Part shown: piece after piece, positions 55,817-64,000 of the stretch
How the letters are laid out: each line of letters opens with the position of its first letter
Numbering within the stretch: the stretch's first letter is position 1
DNA from: Pantoea rodasii
Lineage (GTDB): Bacteria > Pseudomonadota > Gammaproteobacteria > Enterobacterales > Enterobacteriaceae
DNA: 64,000 nt
NCBI RefSeq assembly: GCF_002095465.1
Contig: NZ_MLFP01000017.1
Coordinates: 46,420 to 110,419, forward strand
Direction of reading: 5' to 3'
Program-made: the position numbers and the translations under genes
Notes under the pieces: model-generated
Databases searched by the model: none
What the model was told of the DNA's origin: nothing
The model's input: the letters and a program-made list of their open reading frames with translations, nothing else

Positions 55817-58456
55817 ATGGAACACCAGTCTGCAGCGCTGCTGCGCCGCCTTAACCCCTTCTGCGCCCGCGCGCTGGAGGCTGCCGCCTCGCTGTGCCAG
55901 ACCCGCGCACACGTGGAAATTTTCCCCGAGCACTGGTTGCTGAAGCTGCTGGAGCAGGGAGAGGGCGACATCACGGTGATGGCGCGTCGCTATGAATGGG
56001 ACATGGACGGCGTCTGGCAGGGGCTGCTGGGCTTCCTGGACGGTCAGCCTCGCCTGGTGCGTAGCCGCCCGGAGCTTTCGTCCCGTCTGCACCACCTGCT
56101 GAAAGAAGCCTGGCTGGCTGCCTCAGTGGATGGTGAGTATCGCATTCGTAGCGTGCACCTGCTGACAGCCATTGTTGGCAACCACTCGCTGACTCGCTGT
56201 GACGCACTCTGGCCCCTCCTCACCCTGAGCCAGCGCCAGATGACGGCGTTGCGTCCGCTGCTGGACGCGCAGTCTGACGAGCGGCCCGATGCGCTACAGG
56301 CGGACGAACCTCTGCGGAGCCTGAGCGCAGAGGAGGGCGAGCCATCTGCGCTGGTGGGCGCTACGCCTGCTGCCGGCTCTGAAGCGCTGTCTCGTTTCAC
56401 CCGCGACGTCACTGCCGACGCGCGAGACGGGAAAATTGACCCGGTGTACGGGCGCGATAATGAAATCCGCCAGATGGTGGACATCCTCTCGCGCCGCCGC
56501 AAGAACAACCCGATTATGGTGGGCGAGCCGGGCGTGGGCAAAACTGCACTGGTCGAGGGGCTGGCGCTGCGCATTGCGGAAGGCAACGTGCCAGTCAGCC
56601 TAAGTACGGTCAGCGTGCGCACCCTTGACCTCGGCATGCTGCAGGCGGGCGCGGGCGTGAAGGGCGAGTTTGAGCAGCGCCTGAAGAACATCATTAAGGA
56701 GGTGCAGCAGGCTGAGCAGCCGGTGCTGCTGTTCATCGATGAAGCCCACACGATTATAGGCGCAGGCAATCAGGCGGGCGGCGCGGATGCGGCTAACCTG
56801 CTAAAGCCCGCGCTGGCACGCGGCGAACTGCGCACCATCGCCGCTACGACCTGGAGCGAGTACAAGCAGTACTTCGAAAAGGACGCCGCATTGGAGCGCC
56901 GCTTCCAGATGGTGAAAGTCGATGAGCCGGACGACGAGACCGCCTGCCTGATGCTGCGTGGCCTGAAGTCGCGTTACGCTCAACACCATGGCGTTCATAT
57001 CACCGATTCCGCAGTGCGTGCCGCCGTCACGCTGTCCCGCCGCTACCTGACCGGCCGCCAACTGCCGGATAAGGCGGTGGACCTGCTCGATACCGCGAGC
57101 GCCCGTGTGCGGATGAGCCAGGACGCGGTGCCGGAAGCCATCACGCAGTTGCGTGCCCGTACGGATGCGCTGAATATTGAGAAGCGCGCTATCCTGGATG
57201 ATGAAGCGCTAGGCGGCAGCGTTCAGGAAACGCGCATGCATGACATTCTGCGAGAGCTGGCCCGCGCTGACGAACGTCTCGAACAGCTGGAGCTGAGCTG
57301 GGTGGCCGAGCGCGAGCTGACGCAGACGCTGCTGGCCAGCCGGCAGGATGCCACTCAGCAGGCGCGCCGCGCTGAACTTCAGTCCGCCCTGCACACGCTG
57401 CAGCAGGGCGAGCCGCTGATGACGCTGGACGTGGACGCACGCACGGTGGCGGGGGTGATTGCCGACTGGACCGGAGTGCCGATCTCCTCATTGATGAAGG
57501 ACGAGCAGACGGAGCTGCTGACACTGGAGAAGGCGCTCGGAGCGCGCGTGGTCGGCCAGCCGGTGGCGCTGAACGCCATTGCACAGCGCCTGCGCGCGTC
57601 GAAAACCGGCCTTACCGCCGAGAACGGGCCACAAGGTGTGTTCCTGCTGATCGGCACCAGCGGCACCGGCAAAACTGAAACCGCGCTGGCGCTGGCCGAC
57701 GTCCTGTACGGCGGCGAAAAGTCGCTGATTACCATCAACCTCTCCGAGTATCAGGAGGCGCACACGGTTAGCCAGCTCAAAGGCTCACCGCCGGGCTACG
57801 TGGGCTACGGGCAGGGCGGCGTGCTGACCGAAGCGGTGCGCAAACGCCCGTACAGCGTGGTGCTGCTTGACGAGGTGGAGAAGGCGCACCGCGACGTGAT
57901 TAACCTGTTCTATCAGGTGTTCGATCTGGGCTTTATGCGCGACGGCGAGGGGCGGGAAATTGACTTCCGCAACACCGTTATCCTGATGACTTCTAACCTC
58001 GGCAGCGACGCGCTGATGCAGAAGCTGGATGAACAACCGGACGCCAGTGAAGCTGACCTGCAGGAACTGCTGCGCCCGGTTATCCGCGACCATTTCCAGC
58101 CCGCGCTGCTGGCGCGCTTCCAGACGGTGATTTACCGCCCACTGGCTGCTGAGGCGATGCGCACCATCGTCGAAATGAAGTTCGGCCAGGTCAGCCAGCG
58201 GCTACAGCGCCACTACGGCCTGCGCACGGAGATTTCGGACGCGCTGTACGATGCTCTGACCTCTGCATGCCTGCTGCCGGACACCGGCGCACGCAACGTC
58301 GACAGCCTGCTCAACCAGCAGATTCTACCGGTGTTGAGCCAGCAGCTTTTGCAGTATCAGGCCAGCGGGAAGTTGCCTAATAGTCTCAGTCTGGACTGGG
58401 ATGAAGAGGATGGTGTCCTGATGACTTTTGAGAATTTCATTCATGAACAAAACTGA
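55817..58456 (+). CDS. clpV: Type VI secretion ATPase ClpV (TssH)
   Basis: This 879-aa AAA+ unfoldase starts at ATG 55817 ([47 protein letters not shown]), with GGAGAG seven bases upstream. Order: N domain, AAA-1 (Walker A GEPGVGKT, Walker [10 protein letters not shown]), a coiled-coil M domain (residues about 400-500), AAA-2 (Walker A GTSGTGKT, Walker [12 protein letters not shown]) and the C domain. It disassembles contracted TssBC sheaths. The end overlaps the effector gene. Confidence 0.96.
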   Translation: MEHQSAALLRRLNPFCARALEAAASLCQTRAHVEIFPEHWLLKLLEQGEGDITVMARRYEWDMDGVWQGLLGFLDGQPRLVRSRPELSSRLHHLLKEAWLAASVDGEYRIRSVHLLTAIVGNHSLTRCDALWPLLTLSQRQMTALRPLLDAQSDERPDALQADEPLRSLSAEEGEPSALVGATPAAGSEALSRFTRDVTADARDGKIDPVYGRDNEIRQMVDILSRRRKNNPIMVGEPGVGKTALVEGLALRIAEGNVPVSLSTVSVRTLDLGMLQAGAGVKGEFEQRLKNIIKEVQQAEQPVLLFIDEAHTIIGAGNQAGGADAANLLKPALARGELRTIAATTWSEYKQYFEKDAALERRFQMVKVDEPDDETACLMLRGLKSRYAQHHGVHITDSAVRAAVTLSRRYLTGRQLPDKAVDLLDTASARVRMSQDAVPEAITQLRARTDALNIEKRAILDDEALGGSVQETRMHDILRELARADERLEQLELSWVAERELTQTLLASRQDATQQARRAELQSALHTLQQGEPLMTLDVDARTVAGVIADWTGVPISSLMKDEQTELLTLEKALGARVVGQPVALNAIAQRLRASKTGLTAENGPQGVFLLIGTSGTGKTETALALADVLYGGEKSLITINLSEYQEAHTVSQLKGSPPGYVGYGQGGVLTEAVRKRPYSVVLLDEVEKAHRDVINLFYQVFDLGFMRDGEGREIDFRNTVILMTSNLGSDALMQKLDEQPDASEADLQELLRPVIRDHFQPALLARFQTVIYRPLAAEAMRTIVEMKFGQVSQRLQRHYGLRTEISDALYDALTSACLLPDTGARNVDSLLNQQILPVLSQQLLQYQASGKLPNSLSLDWDEEDGVLMTFENFIHEQN

Positions 58457-59000
58457 AAGAGACGCGGCAGCCAAAGAAGGTAGCCTGCGGTTGATGAGTT
58501 CAGGGGAAATCATGCTTGCCAGGAAGGTGTTCAGGGACAAAATTGATTATCACAAGGTCTGGATCCACAAAGACAGCTATCTCCCGTTTGGTTTGCAAAA
58601 TGAAGCTGTTGCCATGACGCCAAAGGGCGAAATATATTACCGTCCGCCACTTTACCGGAACGATTTTGCTGACCCGGCTCAGAGTGACCTTGCCGATAGA
58701 TATACTTTTATTCACGAGCTCAGCCATGTATGGCAGCGCCAAAAGGGAATGTGCGTGATATGCAGGGGGCTCATAAGCTGGCTGGCGAGCTATCGCTATG
58801 AACTGGATGGGCGACTACTGAGTGAGTATCCGATGGAGCAACAGGCACAAATTATTGCAGATAGTTTTCTACTGGCGAGTGAGGGGTATAATACATTTAT
58901 GGAGTACCGGCGTCGTAGTTATGTCACGCTGGACGGCAACCTGGATGAGTCTCTTATTTCGCAGAAATATAAACATGCGTTGAGAGGATTCCCTTGGTGA
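58443..59000 (+). CDS. Putative T6SS-associated zinc metallopeptidase effector
   Basis: This 185-aa protein starts at ATG 58443, overlapping the clpV end by 14 bp. It has a zinc-peptidase motif HELSH at residues 91-95 in RYTFIHELSHVWQRQKG, and MEQQAQIIAD at about 131-140, where Glu132 could be the third ligand as in gluzincins. PFGLQNEAVAMTPKGEIYYRPP and DGRLLSEYP recur in proteins of this size linked to vgrG/Rhs loci. There is no signal peptide, consistent with delivery by the T6SS. The lipoprotein gene starting in its stop codon is a likely immunity partner (inference). The function is not proven. Confidence 0.7.
   Translation: MNKTERDAAAKEGSLRLMSSGEIMLARKVFRDKIDYHKVWIHKDSYLPFGLQNEAVAMTPKGEIYYRPPLYRNDFADPAQSDLADRYTFIHELSHVWQRQKGMCVICRGLISWLASYRYELDGRLLSEYPMEQQAQIIADSFLLASEGYNTFMEYRRRSYVTLDGNLDESLISQKYKHALRGFPW
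58749..59000 (+). repeat. Direct repeat: effector tail, copy 1 (copy 2 at 59518-59769)
   Basis: The 252-bp segments 58749-59000 and 59518-59769 encode aligned protein ends without indels (offset 769). The best-conserved part covers the EQQAQIIAD codons. They probably mediated cassette recombination. Confidence 0.7.
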
Positions 59001-59440
59001 ATATACCTCAGAGAATAATTAGTTGCAGGTTGGCTTTGTTAGTAATCGTATTTCTCCTGGCAGGATGTCTAGGAGACAGGTTCACGCTTTCAGATAATGC
59101 TCCTCTCAGCATAGATGCTGACCACATCTGCTTCACTGTATTAAAACCTGATGATTATACACTTTCATATTTTGACCTCTTTGAAAGAGGAAATCGGAAC
59201 TCTGTTAAGTACCCAGAAATAGCAGAATACAAAACCGATAACAGCCTGCTTCTTTGCTTGGCTGAGGATACAGCAAGCGATTCAGAAATTGTTTATGTTG
59301 CGCAGTTTGGTCTGACGACACAGACCAAACGTAAACCGATTCGGAAATTCTCTGTGGCTTTCAAAGCTGAAAAAACGGGATTTGTCAGTGTTCCGCTGCT
59401 GCAAAACGAAATCAGTTATTACATGGGGCGGGGATATTAG
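58997..59440 (+). CDS. Small lipoprotein, probable immunity protein (copy 1)
   Basis: This protein is 147 aa from GTG 58997, which overlaps the effector stop (GTGA). The signal ends in a lipobox LLAGC (LALLVIVFLLAGCLGDRF), and the residue after Cys is Leu, so outer-membrane sorting is expected. The mature part (FTVLKPDDYTLSYFDLFERGNRNSVKYPEIAEY, VAQFGLTTQTKRKPIRKFSVAFKA) has no domain I recognise. It is a near-copy of the protein at 60817-61245. A periplasm-facing lipoprotein coupled to a putative T6SS peptidase suggests protection against it. Confidence 0.65.
   Translation: MNIPQRIISCRLALLVIVFLLAGCLGDRFTLSDNAPLSIDADHICFTVLKPDDYTLSYFDLFERGNRNSVKYPEIAEYKTDNSLLLCLAEDTASDSEIVYVAQFGLTTQTKRKPIRKFSVAFKAEKTGFVSVPLLQNEISYYMGRGY
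59130..59440 (+). repeat. Direct repeat: lipoprotein body, copy 1 (copy 2 at 60935-61245)
   Basis: These are 311-bp segments with a constant offset of 1805 and long identical stretches, for example around GAAAGAGGAAATCGGAACTC. They mark a recent duplication of the lipoprotein gene. Confidence 0.8.
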
Positions 59441-59460
59441 CGGTTCAGTTTATCAACGGA

Positions 59461-59769
59461 TTGACTCGCACTAATTTCATACAGAGGGCGTTTCTTCGTC
59501 TTATGAGTAATCAGGCTATGTGCGTTATCTGTCGCGGTATGCTCAGTTTTATAGCTACTTATGCTTATGATCTTGACGGCCGACTATTGAGTGAATACTC
59601 GATGGAGCAACAGGCTCAAATAATTGCTGATAACTATATTCTTACTGAGTGGGGATTTGGCCGATGGAATGAGTTAAGGTTGTATGACCATGTCAAATCT
59701 GTTAGAGCGTTGAGTGTGCGTGAAGCCTGTTTAGCTTATATGAAAAAATTAAGAGGTTTTCCATGGTGA
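59461..59769 (+). pseudogene. C-terminal fragment of a second metallopeptidase effector
   Basis: The frame encodes 102 aa, of which MCVICRGMLSFIATYAYDLDGRLLSEYSMEQQAQIIADNYIL onward aligns without gaps to the C-terminal half of the effector at 58443-59000. The DNA repeat is 59518-59769 against 58749-59000. The HELSH half is absent, so no enzyme activity is expected. It looks like a leftover effector tail that keeps a still-intact lipoprotein gene next to it, as in orphan immunity arrays. Confidence 0.72.
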
Positions 59770-60200
59770 AATCTATGAAATTATATTTCATCGTCATATT
59801 CACTTGCTTCGCTATAGTCGGGTGTACTTTGGGAGAAGATCCTGTCGGATTTGAACGCGATGCCGACATGATCGTTATTAATGATATGCTATGTATAAAT
59901 ATCCCCCAAAATAAAGCGTATTATTTCAGTGTGGTTTCAGTGATGAACAAAGATGATTCAGGGTTTAGGGAAACAATTAATGGAAGCGAGCTAATAGCAG
60001 TAAGTAATAAACGTTGCATGCCATTATCTTGGTTACCTGCATCAGAAAAAAAAGAATATATTATTCATTATGGTCTATTGTCCAAGCTGGAAACGCTTCC
60101 ATCCTTTAGAAAAGTAGCGTCCATAAGGTTGAAGAATAATCGGGTCTATAATTTTCCATTAAAAAGCGTATATTATTTCCCAGGCTTTATCTCTGAGTGA
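59763..60200 (+). CDS. Small lipoprotein, probable immunity protein (divergent type)
   Basis: This 145-aa protein has its ATG overlapping the stop of the effector fragment. The signal peptide has lipobox AIVGC (KLYFIVIFTCFAIVGCTLGEDP). The mature domain (MLCINIPQNKAYYFSVVSVMNKDDSG, YIIHYGLL) is only distantly like the other three lipoproteins in this array, sharing size and layout. AT content is clearly higher than in the T6SS core genes. Probable immunity protein for the lost second effector. Confidence 0.6.
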   Translation: MVKSMKLYFIVIFTCFAIVGCTLGEDPVGFERDADMIVINDMLCINIPQNKAYYFSVVSVMNKDDSGFRETINGSELIAVSNKRCMPLSWLPASEKKEYIIHYGLLSKLETLPSFRKVASIRLKNNRVYNFPLKSVYYFPGFISE

Positions 60201-60301
60201 GATTATGTTGACGGGAAAACGGAATTTTAAATATCGTTAGCAAACGAACTTACCCAGCCTCTTCTCGATGAAAGGTATAGATGTGTTCTCTGAGTTTTTC
60301 T

Positions 60302-60748
60302 ATGTTGAAGGATGATTTTATCCCAAGAATAAATTGGTTGCCTGTAGTTGTTGCTTTTATCATAACGGGTTGTGTTGGAGACAAGGTTACGTTTTCTGAA
60401 GTAGCTGAAGTTGAAGGTAAAAGAAATAAAGTATGTTTTAAAGTCAAGCGCGCCGATGATGTTACAGTGGGAAACGTAACAATTTTTAAACGGGGGCAAA
60501 GCGAAAATAGAGAGTTTGTGGGAAGGAATGCTGTGGAGGTAGTCGATAATGAGTATGTATGCTTAAACGATTTTACTTCCATGGATTTAACTAAGGGGAA
60601 GTTTATTGTCAGGTTTGTTGTAAAACAGAGTGGGAATCGACAGAATCTAAGGATTTTCTCCACGACGATGGAGTTTAAAGATGGAAATTTTGTGAATATT
60701 CCATTGCAACAGGATGAGGTTGTGCATCATCTTGGCAGAAGAATTTGA
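60302..60748 (+). CDS. Small lipoprotein, probable orphan immunity protein
   Basis: This protein is 148 aa from ATG 60302 (MLKDDFIPRINWLPVVVAFIITGCVGDKVTF), with lipobox IITGC; the frame is open from 60281. The mature part (KVCFKVKRADDVTVGNVTIFKRGQSENREFVGRNAVEVV, FIVRFVVKQ) follows the layout of the neighbours: CVGDK/CIGDK after the lipid Cys, an FKV/FTV strand and a terminal GRRI/GRGY. No effector gene is adjacent. Low GC. Confidence 0.6.
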   Translation: MLKDDFIPRINWLPVVVAFIITGCVGDKVTFSEVAEVEGKRNKVCFKVKRADDVTVGNVTIFKRGQSENREFVGRNAVEVVDNEYVCLNDFTSMDLTKGKFIVRFVVKQSGNRQNLRIFSTTMEFKDGNFVNIPLQQDEVVHHLGRRI

Positions 60749-60816
60749 TTGATTTTAAATACTCCCTCCTATCAAATTTATATAATGCATAAAGAACAAG
60801 GTAATTATTTTCAGGT

Positions 60817-61245
60817 GTGCCCTTGATATTAAAAAACTGTTCTTTACTCATGGTGTTTGTATTGTCAGGATGTATTGGCGATAAATTCACACCTTCTCAG
60901 AAAACATTGGTCAGCAAAGTTGATGGACGCATATGCTTCACTGTATTAAAACCTGATAATTATTCATCTTCATATTTTCACCTCTTTGAAAGAGGAAATC
61001 GGAACTCTGTTAAGCAGCCAGAAATAGCAGAATATAGAACCGATAACAGTCTGCTTCTCTGCCTGACTGAGGACATTATCAACAGTTCAGAAATTGTTTA
61101 TGTTGCTCAGTTTGGTCTGACGACTCAGACCAAACGTAAACCGATCAGGAACTTTTCCGTGGCTTTTAAAGCTTACAACACGGGCATTATCAGTGTTCCT
61201 CTGCAGCGAAACGAAATCACCTATTACATAGGTCGGGGATATTAG
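60817..61245 (+). CDS. Small lipoprotein, probable immunity protein (copy 2)
   Basis: This 142-aa protein starts at GTG 60817, with lipobox VLSGC (CSLLMVFVLSGCIGDKFTPSQ). From ICFTVLKPD to the terminal GRGY it is a close copy of the lipoprotein at 58997-59440. The DNA from 60935 to 61245 aligns with 59130-59440 with no gap. It stands without an effector, between another lipoprotein and vgrG. Confidence 0.65.
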   Translation: MPLILKNCSLLMVFVLSGCIGDKFTPSQKTLVSKVDGRICFTVLKPDNYSSSYFHLFERGNRNSVKQPEIAEYRTDNSLLLCLTEDIINSSEIVYVAQFGLTTQTKRKPIRNFSVAFKAYNTGIISVPLQRNEITYYIGRGY

Positions 61246-61354
61246 CTTTTTGTTTCATTAAATGTCTGACTGTTTCAACTCAATAAACTGAATTCTTATC
61301 TAACCCGCATTCCTGAAAGGGATTGAACCATCCGTCATCACGGAGCGAATGACA

Positions 61355-64000
61355 ATGACCCCAAGTGAAATGTTACTTAGCGCATCATCGGTTTTATCAT
61401 CTACCCTGAATCGCTACTCTCTTCAAATTCCTGCCTGTAATTCTGTTATTGATGTTGAAAGTCTGAACGGTACGGAAGCGCTGAGCGCGAATTATCACTA
61501 TGACGTGCTTTTCACCAGCCCGGATAAAGACATCTCGCCGGAGCAGATGCTGCGCAAGTCGGTAACGCTGACCATGGGAACTGGCTCACTGCTTGAACCC
61601 GAATCGCAGAAGGTTGTTCACGGTTTTATCACCGACTTCCGCCGTCTCACGGGTTCCGCCGACCAGGTCAGTTATCTCATTATTATTGAACCCCGCTTTG
61701 CGCTTCTGGATAAGCAATACCGCTCACATCGCTTCTTCGTGAATAAATCTGTGCCGGAAGTCGTTGGACAGATATTGGATGAGCATGGTTTTCAGGGGTG
61801 GGAATATGAGTTCAGCCTGAAGCATAACTATCCCAGAAGAGACCAGATTAACCAGTATCAGGAAAGTGACCTGAAGTTTATTCAGCGTCTGCTGTCCGAA
61901 ATCGGCATCTACTATTACTTCACACTTCAGCCTGACACGCAGACTGAGGTCATCCGTTTTGGTGACGCGCAGAGCGCTTATTTCGATCAGAAGTCGCTGC
62001 CGCTGAACAGCCCCTCGGGCCTGGAAGACAACGCTCAGGAATCTGTCTGGAACCTGAATCTGACCCATAGCGTGGTTGAAGCGGGTGTGATAGCAAAGGA
62101 TTACAACCACCGTGAGGCACAGCGCGTGCTGCGGTCAGTAAAGGCCGATATGACGCGGGGTGATGGTGAAAATATCTCATACGGGGAGGTTTATCACTAT
62201 CGTCCCCGCCATCCCTACAGCGGCGATAAGTTTGCTCCAGAGACCGAGACCGCAAACTTTTATGCCCGTCTCGATCATGAACGTTTTCTCGCCCGGCAGA
62301 CGCTGATATCCGGTATTTGCAACGATGCATTTATCAGCCCCGGGCACGTTTTATCGGTTACCGAAACAGGCATACCCACTCTGCCTGCACAGTTGCAGAG
62401 TCCCGTTTTAATCACCCAAATCAATGTCAGTGCGAGCCGACGTTCGGCCTTCCAGGCCACGCTGAATGCTGTGCCTTACAGTGAGACGCTTTGCTGGCGC
62501 CCCGCACTGCTTGCTCGTCCTAAAGTCAGCGGCACCATGACGGCCCGCGTGACCAGTGCGAAAGACAACGACATCTATGCCTGGCAGGATGCATCCGGGT
62601 TATACCGTGTGGTGTTTGATGCGGACGAGGAAGATAGAGAGCGCGGCCTGGAAAGTATGCCCGTTCGCCTCGCGAAACCTTATGGTGGAGATATGTACGG
62701 CTTCCACTTCCCGCTGATACAGGGGACGGAGGTGGCAATAGCGTTTCGTGAGGGAGACCCGGACCAGCCGTATATTGCTCATGCGCTGCATGATTCACGG
62801 CATGTGGATCACGTCACCGAGAAAAACAGCACCCGAAATATTATCCGTACGGCTGGGCTAAACAAGCTGCGCATGGAGGACAAGCGTGGTGAGGAGCATA
62901 TCAAGCTCAGCACTGAGTATGGAGGCAAGACGCAGCTCAATCTTGGTCATAACGTAGATGCGTCAGGAAAACTAAGAGGAGAGGGTGCTGAACTTCGCAC
63001 GGACAAGCACATAGCGGTGCGGGGTGGGGCCGGATTGTTTATCTCTGCAGATAAACAGCCTAAGGCACTAGGGCCAATACTGGAAATGCAGGCGGCAATG
63101 GAGAGGCTTAAACAGTCTGCTGAACAGATGGACTCCCTCTCTAAAGATGCACAGTCCGCGAAAGCGGAACCAGCACAAATAGAGGCGCAGCTTTCTTTCA
63201 TGCGCGAACAAATTAAAGAATTGAAAGAGGCCGTTGCGGTGTTGAGTGCTCCAGAGGGGATTGCTTTAACAAGCGGTAAGCATTTGCAACTGGCAGCGCG
63301 GCAAAATCTCACGTTCAGCGCTGGTGCTGATACTGATATTGGCATTGTAAAACGATTGTTTGTGGGGGTTGGCCAGGGGATGAGTCTGTTTGTCCGAAAA
63401 TTAGGTATTAAGCTTATCGCTAACCAAGGCCCCGTAACTATTCAGGCGCAAAATGATCAACTCCAATTACTGGCACGGCAGGGGCTGGAAATAACCAGCA
63501 CAGAAGATGAAATTCATATTGTTGCTAAGAAGAAAATCGTTCTGAATGCAGGGGGATCCTACATTACCCTTGACCCGTACAAGATTGAATTAGGTACCAA
63601 CGGTGATTGCAATATTAAAGCCGCCGACTTTGCTTACAGTGAACCAGCCAATATGGATGCCAGCCATCCAGAATATCCGGCGCTGCAAGAAAATGTAAAA
63701 CAATCGCTGCGTTTACATATTCCACAGGCACCTAATGCCCCTGAAATAAGCTGGGCTGGCATGCCATATTCCCTTTTTGCAGATGGATCGCTGGTTAAAT
63801 CAGGCGTACTGGACAAGAGCGGCCAACTCCCAATTGACCATCAAGTGGTGACCAGAGAGTACACACTGGAAATGGCTAACGGTGTGCGTTATCAAATCCC
63901 TGTTGTTGATGCATACAGTAACCCGGAGCAGGGCAAACTGGCTAATCTTGGGTTCCATCATCATCCGTCGATGGCCAGTTCTGACATTAATACGCCCGAT
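61355..64000 (+). CDS. vgrG: Type VI secretion spike protein VgrG, 3' end outside the window
   Basis: This frame is open from ATG 61355 (GGAG upstream) to the window end, 882 codons, with no stop. The gp27/gp5-like core is clear: SVIDVESLNGTEALSANYHYDVLFTSPD, HGFITDFRRL, NQYQESDLKFIQRLLSEIGIYYYF, then FPLIQGTEVAIAFREGDPDQPYIAHALHDS and RTAGLNKLRMEDKRGEEHIKLSTEYG. A helical segment at about residues 580-630 (AAMERLKQSAEQMDSLSKDAQSAKAEPAQIEAQL) precedes the DUF2345-type beta repeats. The chain runs past the usual core length of 600-700, so a C-terminal extension, possibly an effector domain, is expected outside the window. Confidence 0.93.
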   Translation, partial: MTPSEMLLSASSVLSSTLNRYSLQIPACNSVIDVESLNGTEALSANYHYDVLFTSPDKDISPEQMLRKSVTLTMGTGSLLEPESQKVVHGFITDFRRLTGSADQVSYLIIIEPRFALLDKQYRSHRFFVNKSVPEVVGQILDEHGFQGWEYEFSLKHNYPRRDQINQYQESDLKFIQRLLSEIGIYYYFTLQPDTQTEVIRFGDAQSAYFDQKSLPLNSPSGLEDNAQESVWNLNLTHSVVEAGVIAKDYNHREAQRVLRSVKADMTRGDGENISYGEVYHYRPRHPYSGDKFAPETETANFYARLDHERFLARQTLISGICNDAFISPGHVLSVTETGIPTLPAQLQSPVLITQINVSASRRSAFQATLNAVPYSETLCWRPALLARPKVSGTMTARVTSAKDNDIYAWQDASGLYRVVFDADEEDRERGLESMPVRLAKPYGGDMYGFHFPLIQGTEVAIAFREGDPDQPYIAHALHDSRHVDHVTEKNSTRNIIRTAGLNKLRMEDKRGEEHIKLSTEYGGKTQLNLGHNVDASGKLRGEGAELRTDKHIAVRGGAGLFISADKQPKALGPILEMQAAMERLKQSAEQMDSLSKDAQSAKAEPAQIEAQLSFMREQIKELKEAVAVLSAPEGIALTSGKHLQLAARQNLTFSAGADTDIGIVKRLFVGVGQGMSLFVRKLGIKLIANQGPVTIQAQNDQLQLLARQGLEITSTEDEIHIVAKKKIVLNAGGSYITLDPYKIELGTNGDCNIKAADFAYSEPANMDASHPEYPALQENVKQSLRLHIPQAPNAPEISWAGMPYSLFADGSLVKSGVLDKSGQLPIDHQVVTREYTLEMANGVRYQIPVVDAYSNPEQGKLANLGFHHHPSMASSDINTPD

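Noticed and set aside
59127..59142. TTCACTGTATTAAAA inside a lipoprotein gene as an iteron
   Set aside because: It matches only the first eleven bases or so, lies within conserved coding sequence, and recurs at 60937 because the gene is duplicated.
1..64000. Insertion sequences, integrases, tRNA or rRNA genes
   Set aside because: None was recognised on reading both strands: no transposase or integrase motifs and no tRNA-like cloverleaf were noticed. A tRNA or short IS fragment could still escape reading by eye.

Overview
The window is a segment of a large, low-copy plasmid (or chromid) from a gammaproteobacterium. The best guess is an Erwiniaceae host close to Pantoea or Erwinia: protein sequences, codon use, the ParA/ParB/Rep_3 set and the gene mix all look enterobacterial and plant-associated. 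The species is inferred, not shown.

Layout. 1-2.9 kb: the end of a polar amino-acid ABC operon with a PLP enzyme, then a convergent Asp/Glu racemase. 2.9-4.9 kb: an FUSC-type aromatic-acid efflux pump. 5.0-17.8 kb: a sulfur-scavenging island. It holds an SsuA-like binding protein, an SfnB-like flavin monooxygenase, an MFS carrier, a MetNIQ-type importer, a DmoA-like monooxygenase, an FAD oxidoreductase, SsuD, and a divergent sigma-54 activator whose C-terminus is an SsuA-like binding domain. A near-consensus -24/-12 promoter and two 14-bp inverted repeats, 32 bp apart, lie between ssuD and the activator. 17.8-23.6 kb: the plasmid maintenance core, with candidate parS palindromes, parB, parA with an operator, about 32 iterons of TTCACTGTAATCAGY, the Rep_3 initiator, and a stretch of GATC sites spaced 7-13 bp that resembles an unwinding element.

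23.6-34.8 kb: aldehyde dehydrogenase, tautomerase, a dipeptide/nickel-type ABC importer, two acetyltransferases, an XRE-cupin regulator with divergent azlCD, a CorA-like channel and a DJ-1/PfpI protein. 34.8-42.3 kb: a Fur-box-linked ferric hydroxamate locus (TonB receptor, FhuD, FhuB, a peptide-exporter-like ABC protein) with a divergent AraC regulator. FhuC is absent. 42.3-49.1 kb: an SDR remnant, an unlisted 44-aa membrane protein, an SDR lacking its catalytic Tyr and Lys, a LysR regulator, and an M20 amidohydrolase with a full amino-acid ABC transporter. 49.4-64 kb: a type VI secretion locus (tssB, tssC, tssK, tssL, an OmpA-like protein, hcp, clpV). It is followed by an AT-richer array of a putative metallopeptidase effector, a decayed copy of it, four small lipoproteins (likely immunity proteins), and a vgrG that runs off the window.

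Data quality. At least 13 single-base indels interrupt otherwise well-conserved genes, most of them in homopolymers or doublets. So many in one window points to sequencing error rather than gene decay. I describe these genes as broken in this sequence but probably intact in the organism.
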